A DNA stretch of 60,000 bases, taken from assembly GCA_030704615.1 (NCBI GenBank), contig CM060732.1, positions 69,423,053-69,483,052 of the forward strand, in the 5' to 3' direction. Source of the stretch: Takakia lepidozioides. Lineage: Eukaryota > Streptophyta > Takakiopsida > Takakiales > Takakiaceae. Of the stretch, positions 21,864 through 34,521 are shown piece after piece. Position 1 is the stretch's first letter; the number at the start of each line of letters is the position of its first letter. The notes beneath the pieces were generated by a model, which did not search any database, had not been told where the DNA came from, and saw nothing but the letters and a program-made list of their open reading frames with translations. The translations under genes and the position numbers were made by a program.

Positions 21864-24800
21864 TTACTTCTTTGTGGTGGAAGACTCATCTGTGTCCTCT
21901 TGTTGCTCAATACTTCTTGCATTCAAAGCCAGCGCCTCTGATTGCACACTCCCAGCAGCCACCTTCTCTTCCAATTTGCGTCTTGTCCTCAGTCTCTGAA
22001 CTGCTAGAAGTAGATTATGCACTGCAGCCTTTGTGCGTGCAGGGTTTACTCGAGATGGTCTTCCAGCCCACTTTTCTTCTCTACATCCGCCACTTTGTGG
22101 TCCATCTTTGCCTTCACTCCTGTCTGCTATCTTGAAGGCCTTTCTTTGACAGCTGTCTCCCGCTGCATCATGCCCAGTTTGTAAATCACCAATGTTTGCT
22201 TTGCACTCCTGCGGATTGCAGCGTCCCACATCTGCAGCTCGGAAAATGTGAACGTGGAAAGTGATGCTCATAGAATCTATCAATTCAAACACACATCCAT
22301 CCCCTTCCTTGACAGAGTGATGAACAACAAATTCTTCCCACCCTTCATGTAGACCTGAGGAAAAAACCTTGTGGTTGCTGCAGGTGGTTGCCCAGGTGGC
22401 ATTCCAGCGTTTATTCAACGAGTCCACAAGGGTCACAGGTGTCCTCTCAGACTTCATCCACCTTTCTGTGAAGTCACGCGGTATTGGCTGCCAGAGACAA
22501 TTTCAGGAGCAATGTATCACTCTTCTGCTTCAGAAAAGACAAAGAAAACACGATCTCAGAAAAATGCAGTGCATTGCTGCATTCAACGAGTTAAAACGCC
22601 CATGAACATTTAGTCTGCACATGTCTGTCCTTTTGTGTGTGTATGAGCTTGAAGGCATCTTTTATAAGTCCTAGGCATGCGTAAAACATGATGTTAAAGA
22701 GGCTGTAAGGACTGCATACTCACCACCATCGACCTCCACTGACCAGTGGAGACATTCATGGGAACTGCAATGCTAGGATGTTCAGTCTTCCACGCATGAG
22801 CAGCTGACATCACCTTGTCCCTGACAGCTATGGTAGCAGGATCTGGACAAGAAGCAAGCACAGCTGTATCAACAGAGCTGCAACAAGAATCCACTGCATG
22901 CGACTTGCTCAAATTCAAAACTCCACGTGTTCCCTGTGTGTCTCCAGCTTCTTGCATTTTAATGGTGCGCCTTGCAGCTAAGAGGTCTGCTTTTGAAGTT
23001 CGTCGTTGGCGAAATTTTACCAGCTCACATGGTGAGAAATTGCATTCCAGGCCTGATTCAATGTCTGCAGTTTCCTTCACAGGAGGACTGGAAGTGGTCC
23101 TTTTTTTGCTCAGGTAAATTCCATTAATTGAGAGGAGAGTTCTAGCGCCCTGGCTGACTGCACCAGCGCCATCAAATTCATCATTTGGGTGCTCCGACAT
23201 GTAAGAAGCAGCATACTCCTCTCTCACTTGTTGAAGTCTGGATTTCTCATGACCAGAGCAGGAGCCCAGAGCTGCTCCTGGACTAGAAGTTTCCATGCTT
23301 GTCCTTGATCTTTTACGTGTCAGACGTGGTTCCACAGCCTTATAATCCACCATACAAGCCACTTTCCACGCTTTCATAGACCTATCCCGTGCTTGAGAAG
23401 CTATCCACTTATGAACTTGCTCAGGCCTTCCCGCACCACCCTGTCTGACCACTTGCTCAACTGGGAAGATGCGAACCATAATACTAACATTCAACTCCAT
23501 CAGCTCAAACAGACATACGTCCCCTACTTTGAGGCGATGACTATTTGCCAAATCACTCCATCCACTACCAAGACCAAAAAGATCTCCAGATACCTTTGTC
23601 CACAAGATGGGCCACTTATTGCCAGCCAAGTCGATAACTTCAATGACTTTGTACTCTGCAAGTGGCATGCATTCCCTTGAAAAATTCGCTGGAACATACT
23701 GCAGGACAAGAGAAACACTTTACATCATCAAAATCTTTTTGCAGCTACATATCACGCTAGACACAAGTGATCATCATGCATACATAACTCAACTGGCAAT
23801 GCACATCTGAGACCAAGTCTTAAACTCATCTGAGATCACTGACAATGTTGGCTCAATTGGTGGACAAGGTTAAGGTAGTACAAGCCTGCATTTCTCTCAG
23901 GCAGTAGAGTGGTGACTTCTACAACAACTTCCAAACCATTCCATCATTATTACAGTGACATCTACTACCCCTCCTTTTGCCCCTTCCTCTCTTGGTTTTG
24001 GACGGGGAAGATATGGGCTTCCCAGCACTCCAAGGCTTGTAAAGCAATCATCTACTGGTCCTTTCCAGCAACTGTTAGGAAGAGTTCTGAACTGCTTAAG
24101 GAAAATGTAGCTCACCAGGGAATTCCGTAATATTGACTTCTCTGACATGCAGTGGATAAAAGAGGGGTTTACTAAACTTCTCTTCAATTCTTTTGCAGCC
24201 TCCATAGCCTTGCTCTCCCTTATCACCACATCAGATAAAGAAGTTTTCTTCACAGGCACAGGGGTCATCACTTCTGGCTTATCTCTCTCCATTTTCTTCC
24301 AACCAATCAGTTCTCTGACATCACCAGGGATGCCATAATTGACCGCACAGAGAGCGCTTGCTTTAGGATGCCCGGCAGCATCAGAGACCTCCACACCAAA
24401 TCTCTGTGTATTTGCTTCCAGGGTGAAAACCAGATGATCTCCTAACTCCAGGCCATGGGCGGCCGCAAACACATTCCACCCCTCCCTGAAGCCCATGTGT
24501 TTAGCTGAGTCTACTTGGCCCACACGCACTTCCCAAGACTGCCCACTTGGCCCTACAAGGTTGAAAAGTGGATTTCTTTCAATTTTGAGTCGGTGGTGCT
24601 TCACAAACTCATCTGGAATTTCCTGAACAGGACAACACAACAAACAGATCAATCCTCGCATCCTTCCTGCAAACTAAATAATTGTCCAAGGTAGACCTAG
24701 TGAGTACAAAACTCCAACATATCATTAAAGAAAACCATGGAAGCCTGTTCTGGACCTGGAAAGATCTTGGCAGCATCACCACCCCCCTCCCTTCTGGAAG

Positions 24801-25716
24801 TCCAGAAGGCAAGACCCCTTGCTCAGACAAGCCACCGTAACGGTGATCCTAGAGACAGATACTTTGCTTGTAACATCCCGGGAAGATTTTAAAAAATTCC
24901 ATGTCAAGTTCAGCAATGCTACATTCCATCCTGTCACATTTGAGCCATGCTTGCTCCTAGCGCATCCTCACATCAAAGGCTAAGACCTCATCATCCTCAT
25001 GGCTACCTATGCAGGGGCGAAGACTCTGGACCTTTGCAACCTGAGCAGCTGTGGTGGTGATAAATCATTATAGCGAAGTCGACAGTGAAATTCTTCCATA
25101 AAATATTGAGCCTTGACTGGAGCAAGATTTGCATCTCATAGAATTCTCTGTCAGTCGTACAACCTGAGACCTAACATCCAGCCTGTATGCAAGCTGCTGT
25201 CCATCACTCCTCCCTTTCTTACTTTGATATGAGTGTCCATTACTGCAGGTTGAGAAGTAGACTCCAACCATGTCTTATTATTTTGCAAGGAGAAATAGAT
25301 TCCAAGAAAGAAAGGAGGAAAGCCCTAGCTTCCATACAAAATCAGGTAGAGCAATGATGGAGATTCCGCTATGCAAGAGCACAGGTAACAGAGGTCTAAT
25401 TGGAATGCCAATCAAGACAAGCGGCCAAAGGAATCAAACGAAACTAAACGAAACTAAACCCCATAGGATGTTACAAGATTTAGGTTATTTGAGACTGACT
25501 TTGAGGGCCCGTTCGCGACATTTATTAAATTAACACTTCGCCTGATTAAACATGCAGAGAGCTTACCATCCAGCACACATTGTCAATGGGAAAATTGCTT
25601 TCAGCCATTCTCATGGAGAAACTTGTTGAGTCCGAAGCTCCAGTGTTCGGCAGGCAGGCTGTAACAGTCCCGTCCTGCCTACCTTCCGCGCACTGGTCAC
25701 CCGTTGGAAGGGCCAT
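21864..25716 (-). CDS. B3-domain transcription factor with three B3 domains (REM-like)
   Basis: Predicted 751 residues in four exons, all phase 0: 25716-25567, 24622-24116, 23698-22724 and 22487-21864. Three B3 DNA-binding domains are visible. The first, from about residue 51, begins IPDEFVKHHRLKIERN and includes FREGWNVFAAAHGLELGDHL. The second, from 220, begins YVPANFSRECMPLAEYKV and includes LKVGDVCLFELM. The third, from 545, begins PIPRDFTERWMKSERTP and includes LHEGWEEFVVHHSVKEGDGC. Each has the core W...F...H.L..GD.C.F.L. Every B3 domain starts exactly at an exon border, which suggests growth by exon duplication. Multiple B3 domains without other domains point to the REM group, nuclear DNA-binding regulators of unknown target here. 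The first domain lacks a good N-terminal strand, so a short exon between 25566 and 24623 may be missing. Confidence 0.85.
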
Positions 25717-28652
25717 GGCAGCAAACCGAAGATCAGATGATGAAGAGGATGATCCAGCTAACAAAGTATGTTCCACCCCGCACGCATACCTCCCACTCGA
25801 TCGTTTGCCTAATGCTTCCCCGCAAGACAGCAGATGAACCGATCCGTAGCTATTTGAAGGGACCTCAAATCACACGCAAGCGATAGATCTGACAATCCTT
25901 ACGCAGCTCCAACAGCAATGACCCTAAGTAATAGATAGACAGAGAGAACGTGAGTTCATCTGGCAAGTCCGCAGAAAGCAGGACGAGCGAAGACTTGCAC
26001 CTCCTAATAATTTCTCAAACTCCGCAGCTTTAGAGTTCCGAAATTGAAACAACATCTGACAGGAAAACCGACAGCGTGAAACCGACGCAATGTCCGTGTA
26101 TAGTCACAGAATACCAAAATACGACTCCACCGAACAAAAACAGCAAACGCAACACGTTACACCACAAATAGGAGAAAGATCGAGGAGAAAGAGCGAGGAG
26201 GGCACATTGTTGCTTGTTTTGCAAGCTTCTGGATCTTCCGCACACACATCCTCGCCGAATGCTCGCACCCACCATCCCACCCACCGCGCGCGCTTTGCTT
26301 GGCGCCATCCACACGAGGCCTGGCAGACCATGACTATACCCCACTGCGCGCCACGTGGCGCTCCGTAATGTCCAGTTTGCCCTAATCTTCTAGATTATGA
26401 ACGAGAACAGACAAACGTTTGGATGCTTTTTCGATCCTCATCGTGACAAACGGCCACATCCATCCTCTAGGAAAGATGAAACTGAATGAATAGCATCCGT
26501 GGGTTAGATGAATGATAGTGGAATTGATGAATGATCTTATATTTGGCGCAAGCACGAGTCACGGAAGTGGGCCTCCACTTCTCTCGAGCAAGCAAAGCGT
26601 TGCCTGCTTTTTAGGATTTCCTGCAACTGTAGTTTGCTTCTCATCTCTCCCGAGTCCCTTCCGTATAGGTCAATGATGGACATGCTGCAGAGGATCTTCA
26701 AGCTGTCCGAGGCTATAAGGATGAACCTCCACAGGAGAGAGAGTACGTATTGAAGGCCAGTATCGAAGTCAAGGGACATCCACGGACCAGTCGCATCAAG
26801 ATCCATCGACAGTTCACCCACCCTGTACCTTTCCAGAAGGCGATGAATTACTGACAAAGAGAAAGAGACAGGAAAAGTGTTTGCCCAGCAGATTAAGAAC
26901 CCCAAGTTTGTGAGAGTCATGATGTGGGACTCTGCAGTGAACTACTCATTGAGTTGATGTTCATTCGTTAGCTCATCTGTCCAGGAATGCTGTGTAAGAA
27001 CAAGATAGACAGGGAAAGGAAGAGATTGCACGTTAGGGTGGACCATCAGCGCAATAGAGACTAGAGCAGTCTGAATTTGCATGTCCTCTGAATATTTCCT
27101 TGGATTGGGCCCTCAAGTTCTGTTGAAAACACTTATCTCTTACCTCTCGATTTTTCGGGAGGACAAGTTGATAAGTTAGTGGTGGCAACGCTGTCTGGTT
27201 AGGAAACCACTTGCGTGGTCGCATGTGTATTGTTTTTCTGGCATTAGGTGCAGGGTGGACAAAGTTCGCACTTCGCACTCCAGCACTTTCTCGTGGAAAG
27301 AGACGCGGGATCTGACTGATCCCTCGATTCTTGTTCGCATTTTCTAGTTGTGGGACTGCTTAAGATTGGACAATCTGTGATCGTGGTTGCCTCAGAGAAG
27401 CTGGACATAGCTCTGGATAAGATGATGATATCTTACCATACACTGTGTTCTAGTGCTCAGAATCGTACTTATGTTTTGTAGCGAGAATTGTGGACTAGTG
27501 GTGAGCACGAAGGAAGGATCCTGGTGAGGATCTAGGCAACAGATAGGGCTGTAAAGAGAGTAATTTATATTCCCCGCGTGAGACAAACTAATCGGGAAAG
27601 TGGACAGAAATTAGGGTTCCACATCTCCAGACAAGCAAGCACATCAGAGACCAAGGAGTCAGGGGTGGACACAGACTCTTGTAGAGCCAGATAACCCTAG
27701 CCACCTAAAGTAGCTTGCAATGTCATCCCCAGTGGACCTTGGGGATTTGGCCTATCTTTCAACACAGACCAGACAAGAACGTTTAAATTCACAACACCAA
27801 CATGTGTGGCACAATCTGAAAACTGCCATCACTACACATTCATGACCAGACAGTGGTAAAGGTATCTCGGGAGGAATTTCAACGCACTGCAACCAACCCA
27901 ATTCCTACTCTACTTTCATTACATATCTCATACTCGGGGAGTTCCAGTTCCATGCGCTGTATTTCTGAAGTGTACATTGACACCCAGGTGGTCCAATTCT
28001 GCCAGCCAACAAACATCGGCTACCTTGTCAACACTCAGAGGAAAGAATTTCTCAAACCCTGTCTCTCATCATTACTTTTTCCTCGAGCACCATCATTGAG
28101 GTTTCCAAACCATGGAATGAACAATGAACGCAACCGCTCGTTGCATATTAGGAGGCCTATAGAACACATACAGACTCTGAAGGCAAAGAGTATTCCGACA
28201 TGTGAAAGCATAGTTTTAACAATATCAGCATATCACATTCAAAGGGTCAAACACAACACACCATCCACCTGCCCCGAGGCCTGGTTTACAAGTCCCAAGA
28301 CAAAGCTACAAGCCATCTGCGGTAAGGCAGCCCATCTCCTTGTACGGTCTATGCTAATCTGTCTATGCATGGACTGATGAATGAGCAGAAGAATCATAAA
28401 ACAGTTATGATCTGCCTCTAACTCGGTCTCAAGTCTGTGGCAGAAGCAGCATAACCCATCCGTAACCCGCTGGTTGCTTTAGAAATATGGTTCTTATTAA
28501 TGGCTTTATGTCATCTCAGACAAGTGACTACATGTTGACAAAAACGAACCCCTGCCATTTGCCACCATCAGGTCAATGCACACGAGCACTTGATGTAAGA
28601 ACTGCAGCTTCAAAACCCTGTGCGATAGTGGCGCCCCCAACAAAGAATCACT
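25717..28652. other. Intergenic stretch upstream of the B3 gene
   Basis: About 2.9 kb. The first 700 bases should contain the B3 promoter. Frames at 26537-26920 (-, 127 codons) and 27853-28377 (+, 174 codons) show no recognisable domain, and their composition looks like chance. No repeat structure was noticed. The end at 28653 is the CHCH gene stop. Confidence 0.4.
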
Positions 28653-29105
28653 TCAGAGAAAGGAAGACTGGGAAGAACCCCGGCGGCACTCATTGAGCAT
28701 GTCAACGTAGAACTGGCACTTCCCGATGTCGTTGCTGTTGGCCATCACACAATCCTGGAAAGCCTTGGTCTGGTTGACGCACGCCTCCATGCTCCCAGAC
28801 GATGAAGCCACAGGCGAGGACATAGGCCCCTGCGAGGAGGTCGTCTGGCTGACTTCAACATGCTCAACGGTGCGCGGACCCATCATTGAGTCGACAGCCC
28901 GGTGAGCAACTGCACTCCCTGTTCCAAACGCCATACCTTGCGCGATGGTGCTCGCAAGCCCTCCTAACATGGACCCTCCACCACTGTTCTGCTGCATAGC
29001 AGGCGGCGGCGCGTGATGCACAGGGGCAGGAGGGGGTGCCTGCCGCATAGCAGGCCGTGGTGCGGATCGTGCCGCAGGGCGCCCAGAGCTGCGTGAGCGA
29101 GGCAT
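28653..29105 (-). CDS. Twin CX9C CHCH-domain protein (MIX17/CHCHD2-CHCHD10 type)
   Basis: A 150-residue single-exon protein. The C-terminal CHCH domain has two C-x9-C motifs (CVNQTKAFQDC and CQFYVDMLNEC), substrates of the Mia40 disulfide relay that traps proteins in the mitochondrial intermembrane space. The N-terminus MPRSRSSGRPAARSAPRPAM is Arg/Pro-rich, followed by a Pro/Ala/Gln-rich segment, then the Gly-rich hydrophobic stretch MLGGLASTIAQGMAFGTGSA typical of the CHCHD2/10 and yeast Mix17 family. The ATG at 29105 is chosen because it starts the basic N-terminus; the frame stays open a little further upstream without another good start. Family roles include mitochondrial organisation and respiratory-chain support; the exact plant role is unknown. 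Confidence 0.88.
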   Translation of the reverse strand: MPRSRSSGRPAARSAPRPAMRQAPPPAPVHHAPPPAMQQNSGGGSMLGGLASTIAQGMAFGTGSAVAHRAVDSMMGPRTVEHVEVSQTTSSQGPMSSPVASSSGSMEACVNQTKAFQDCVMANSNDIGKCQFYVDMLNECRRGSSQSSFL

Positions 29106-29469
29106 GGTGATGAACAAGCACGCTACAAAACACTGCAAGGATCGACAGTCTCTCTCTCCTCAGAAAACAAGAACCCAAACACTCCTGCGCGGAGAAATCC
29201 TCACAACACAGCAACACGAGCCACGATCTCGCAAGAAAAGAACAATCAGAGACGAGGGCTGCGTGGAAACATCTCGAAACCCTCGGGTCAGAGAGACGAC
29301 TTGCTTTGCGTGCATCGCATGCCATCCATCCATCCATCCAGCCTGAATATAGATTACCTTCATAAAGGTAATGTACCTGTCATTACGAGGAAAAGTCAGA
29401 AGCATCGATTTTCTCTCACTGCAGTTCGCTTCTCGCAGAGAAAAGCAAAGCTGGAATGGATTCAGATAT

Positions 29470-30050
29470 TTGTTTGGGGAATGCACTTGTGAGCGTGTAT
29501 TGGAAGTACGGGAGCGTGGTTGAGGTCTGCAGAGTGTGATTCCTGCCTGGGCGAGTTCTGATTTTATGGAATTCAATGGTTGCAAGACTTTGTCAGCATG
29601 GGCATGATGCCGAGGCATTGCAACTTTTCGAGCAAATGCAAAGACAAGGTATGAAGGCAAATAAGGTCACTTTCACTAGCATCCTCACTGCATGTGCCAG
29701 TCCTGCAGCTCTGGAACATGGCAAGCCGCTCTATGCAGTATCAAATCTAAGTTAGAAGCAGAGATCTGGGCAGGAAATTGAATGTGGAGGTGTGGTGGAT
29801 GCACGTAGAGTGTTCTTCAGAATGCCTGAACGAGCGTGATTGCAGGATTAGCTCAGCATGGTCATTGTGCAGAGGCACTGGATCCAATCTAGGTTTAAGC
29901 CAGATGTATGGTTAAAGTGTGGGAGCGTCAGGGATGAACGCCAAGTTTTTGAGAACCTGCTTGAACGAGATGTGATCTCCTCAGAGTAAAGAGGCCAACC
30001 ATCTCTTTCAACAAATGCAGCAGATCTCGAGTCCCTAATACTTCATTAAA
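29470..30050 (+). pseudogene. Decayed PLS-class PPR gene fragment
   Basis: Plus-strand translation in changing frames gives successive PPR pieces: GNALVSVYWKYGSVVEVCRV (S motif), ARLCQHGHDAEALQLFEQMQ (P motif), ANKVTFTSILTACASPAALE (L motif), later VVDARRVF-like, LKCGSVRDERQVF-like and ERDVISSE pieces. Frameshifts, stops and deletions separate them, and no E or DYW region follows. It resembles the repeats of the DYW gene at 54117-56639, so it is probably a partial copy of a relative. Confidence 0.75.
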
Positions 30051-30283
30051 CTGCATCGCTGATCGTGTGGTAGACGTCCAAGTTGATCAATTCAGTGCCT
30101 CCATGGATGGGGGCGCTGCCTCGCACTAATATCCAAAATGCACGTAGTAACAAGAAGCATATCTACTTGCAAATGAGAAGTTGACACCTCAAAAAAGAAG
30201 AGAAGGCACTAAGGTTTGAGGAAAAAATTGTTAATGCGCTGAATGGCCAAAAAGAATAAAAACTGTTGCCCAATATGACAACC

Positions 30284-33200
30284 TCATTTCTTACCGAACA
30301 TTCCAAAGACAGATCTCAAAGCTGCCATTGCATTCTCATTGATAAAGGGCTCATCATATTTGTTGATGAGTGGAATGAAGCTTGGAGAATTCCTCAAATT
30401 TGCCAGATCTGGATCTGTCCGGATTGTCTGCAATATTGCACCTCTCAAAATAAATGATCACCACAAAGGAAGAACAAAAAAACACAGGAAAGACAACATT
30501 CCCCCACAGCTGAAGAGGGCAGTGACATCTTCAACAGGAGAGGATGCTCTTTCTTTCACATAAAGGGACAAGGTCACAGATCACATCTATGCTTTGGAAG
30601 ACTAAAGGGGCCAGACCTGTGATGTCTAATTCGAAAGCTCCATCCTTCCCCTACACATAATACCCCTTGATATGAGACAGAAAACAATTCCATTCCCCCT
30701 ATCCCTTTCATTGTGAAATGAGCAAACAGACAGACCCACGGAACAAAATGCACACCATATAAGCAAGAAGAAAACAGGGGATGGAAAGGGATGGTGGACA
30801 GTACACTTACCTTGTAGTCATCAAACCCAGCTTCCATGGCTTCTTGAAGAGCAGAAATTCCAGCTTCAATCTGCACACATTTTATGCCATCGTCAATTTT
30901 TGTCCATTTCCCAGCACTGAACCCCAGGACATTGGACAAACCCATCTCCAGGAATCCATATATATTGCAAAGTCATAAAGGAGCACTAAATGCACAAAAG
31001 ATTACACAAGATGCAATGGGCATCAAGATTGAGGTTGTTTACCCCATGGGATGGAAACCCTTTTAGTTGGGTGAAACATTTAGTGTAGCCGCTCTCTCAG
31101 GTACTGATCAAGGATACCCTACTGGTAAGATCTATTTCAAAACATGAAGGCGCAGTTGAATATGTTGAGAGATGGGATGGTGTTCTTGTACCATAGACCA
31201 CACTTGGTTTAGGCAGACAAGAAAAGGGGAGAATGTGGACAATAAAGTTGCAGAATTTTGCAGGAAAGCACTTTGTAATAGTCAGAATGGAGCAAACAGA
31301 TCAGCCCCAAGGAAGGCTACAACTTTTGGCACCCTCTCAAACTGAGGAAGTCGGTACGGTGAGAGTCTTTCGGATACTTTCAAAGAGGGGCCTCTTGTTC
31401 AGACAAGCACATATTAAAAAAGCATATTAAAATTCATTAAAAATGCAAACATCCTCACCATCACGTCCTTACATTAATCCTATGGTCTCTGCGATCCCCA
31501 GTTGGCCCCATGTAGTCCACAGAGATAGGCAACCAACTCTTAATTTGAATTTCATCTCGGTGACCTTAGAAGTAGATTTTTGCACAAGAGTGTACATTCA
31601 CCAATTAAGGTGAGATAGATTATGACAAAACCTGACAAAGATTGGACAGTACTGCCTGTGAGTTAAGTTTATCATGCAGCAATGCCCAGCATGTTTAAGA
31701 GACAAACCTGGTTGAGTTGGGAGTAGCAACAAGCCACATTATAGCTGGCGACCGCTTCTTCCCTAGCCTCAGGCTTCAATCCTAGCACCGTCTCAAACCT
31801 CTCCAATGCTGCATCATACTTTGCTGCCCTGGTACCATGATTCATCACAGTTATGTGCTGCTCACTACATGAAAGAATCTAGATGGAGCAACAGGAAGTA
31901 GCCACAGAACGATAGGAATATGTGCATGGCTTGTCACCTGAGTTCACCCTGAACTCTAGCCCTATTAGAGATTGTAATGCCAGTCAACTGCTTCAAATAA
32001 GATGGTGAGGTGGACAGAGATGGAGAAAGAGAAGAGTGAGTTGCAGACAGAGGCCTGTATAAGCACACAGGAACAGAGACGAATAGAGCTATTCAGCATT
32101 ACTTGTAGAGCTTAAGGCCTGCGGTAAGCTCTTCTTCTCTTTGCTTCTTCAACTCCATTTTGCGTAGGTAGTTCTGGATCTGCACCCCAATTGTTGCTCA
32201 CTAACGGTAGTCTTTATCATTTACAGAAAATCTTTTTCATTATTAATAGACTTTAGTCATTCTCAGAAAGAGCAAGAAAGAAACTTCATGATGTCATGTC
32301 TGTGAAAGGTCCAAAGAGTCAGACAGCCTTCAAGGACTCTCTGATAAGACTAGAATGCATCCGATTGTGATAAATTGGACAAGATTTGCAACTCACTTGT
32401 ATCTCCCGAATCCCTTCCCCAATCTGCCCTGCATTACGTTCAGCTGATAGTTGTTCTGCTGATGCTCCCCTATCTTCTCGAACGCCTGCAGCAACCCAGT
32501 CGAACCCCAATTTTCCATTACCAGCTATCCTTTTATGTACCAGAAGGGAAGTTTACATACTTGTGTATATGTGTGTCCATCAGCCTTGCCACACATCTCT
32601 CCCTCTCTCTCCCTCTTTTTCTCTCTTTCTTGCCAACTGCAAACTAGGATGACATTCTCACTAACATGGTCTCTCCAGAAACTGTGAACATTTCACTAAA
32701 CTGTCGAAGCAGAAACAATATCCTTGTGTCCACCCAATTGATGGAAATCGTGGGAACAACACACATGGTAACCACTAGGTAACACACCATTCCGCTTCTC
32801 CATTTTCATGGCAAGAGTGCCTATACGCTGGCGGATGGTGTACATTGTGCGTCCATACTCGGCTGCTGGCCACATCTCGTTTCCAAACACGGCACTGCAA
32901 CAAGTTCAAGCAATTTCTCTTGAAGAAAGAGCAACAAACTCACCTACAATGATATGAGATTGTGGCCATACACACTCAAAACAGTTCCGTCACTAGATGT
33001 GCATAATCCCTTGAACATATATTGAATGACCTCATGACATCCTTGTTCAGTGAGATCTAATCTGGTAAAAGCATTATCTATCTGTCTTTATTCTTGCACA
33101 TATGCAGGACAAAAGGAAGGGGACAATACTAGGCTGCTCAATACTTCTGAGGACACCTCCATTTTAACAGTTCCTGAACACCAGTCAGTCAGATTGTATG

Positions 33201-34521
33201 AGTAGATGAATCCCTCCCAAATGAGGCTCCGTACAGCCGTTGTGGTATGCATGATGAATCTGGGGGGAGTAGCAATGAAAACTATACTGTCCCCATACAA
33301 GGGACAAAAAACTACAGGTATGTTATTATCGTAACAGTAAGACTGATAAATAGTCATAGAGGTGACAATCTGAATGGAACAAAGTACAGATACCTATTTT
33401 TGATTTGGATATAACCGATACATAATTTTCCCCTCTCACTAGTCCATACTGCACCAGAGCCTCTGAAAGTGCTTGGTTGCAGAAATTTCTCAATCTCTCA
33501 GAAGTGACCTTCGCACTCAACTACCTGGCCATTTCTGGCCTACTACCGACTCAAGGGATGTCAATGCTTAAACTGCATTTGCCTAGGAAAGTGAGATTAG
33601 GAGAAAGAAGCAGACTAACACAGCATCACCGTAATTCTTATAAGATATCAAGGCCAAACAAGTCAAGTACAAATGCAACACAAAATAAGTGTGAAACTGG
33701 CATATGAGACAATGGCCAATTGGTGGATTGAAGACATTCGGACATATGGACGCGATGAAGCATTTTTGCCATAGATAGCAGAACTGGCAAATATGTACAG
33801 ATGATATCCCGCGTTACGAAATTTCCTGCAACGGAAGGGAGCCAGGATATTTTGGTATGGTGCAAGAAGGATACCAGTTCGTAGGGATTTAGAGGATATG
33901 GACGTTGTTGACCAGCACTTCCACACCAGGCCGGTTGTAAATGCTGCTTCACCTTAATGACAATGCGAGTGAAAAAAATCTATAATCGTTTTATAGAAGT
34001 CGATGGTACTCTCATCGCAGTCAAAATAGTCTGGTATACAACGTATTCCTACGTATCTTTCAAATTGGAGTCCCCACAATATGACTTTTGTCGTCCTCAC
34101 CCTGTTTTCTTCTCCTCCATACTGTGCTGGTTACATTCTAAGCCCTCTTATAGTCACACGGCCACGCCGCCATACTATGGCATCCTATGTAGGTTCCTCC
34201 TCCTCTCTCCCTTGTAAAACTTACGCGGCGAAGGGGCTTTTTCCCAGCTGCCACCTCGTACACCTCCTTCGCCACAGGTGGTGAACTCTCACTAGCCGTG
34301 GCCCGGGGCACTGCAATTGCGGTGCGAGATTGTTGCGGAAAATCGTTTGAGCCCAGAGAGTGCACACTCGCTCCCATCCATGTCGTTCGAAGCTCCCCTG
34401 TTTGCTTTTGTCTAAATTGAACTGCAGCTACGCGGGACGGCGATGGCAATGGGGAGTCCGAGGCGCGAGCTGCAGCAAAATGCGTGCCTTGGCTCACCCG
34501 CACGCCCATTGCCGCTGCCAT
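30284..34521 (-). CDS. Plastid-targeted TPR-like protein
   Basis: Minus-strand exons recognised: 34521-34225, then a gap, then 32894-32788, 32485-32397, 32179-32103, 31828-31708, 30870-30811 and 30427-30284 (stop). All joins after the gap keep phase. Exon 1 encodes a Ser/Ala/Arg-rich transit-like segment (MAAAMGVRVSQ) ending VYEVAAGKKPLRR. Later exons give a helical charged region (YLRKMELKKQREEELTAGLK) and a tetratricopeptide pair (AAKYDAALERFETVLGLKP; ASYNVACCYSQLNQ), then ISALQEAMEAGFDDYK, TIRTDPDLANLRNSPSFIPL and the tail FINENAMAALRSVFGMFGKK. The layout matches a conserved plant chloroplast TPR protein of unclear function. At least one exon, of a length leaving remainder 2 when divided by 3, must lie between 34224 and 32895; I could not identify it. 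Confidence 0.75.

Noticed and set aside
27853-28377. 174-codon plus-strand frame
   Set aside because: No recognisable motif and no sign of splicing or similarity to other parts of the window.
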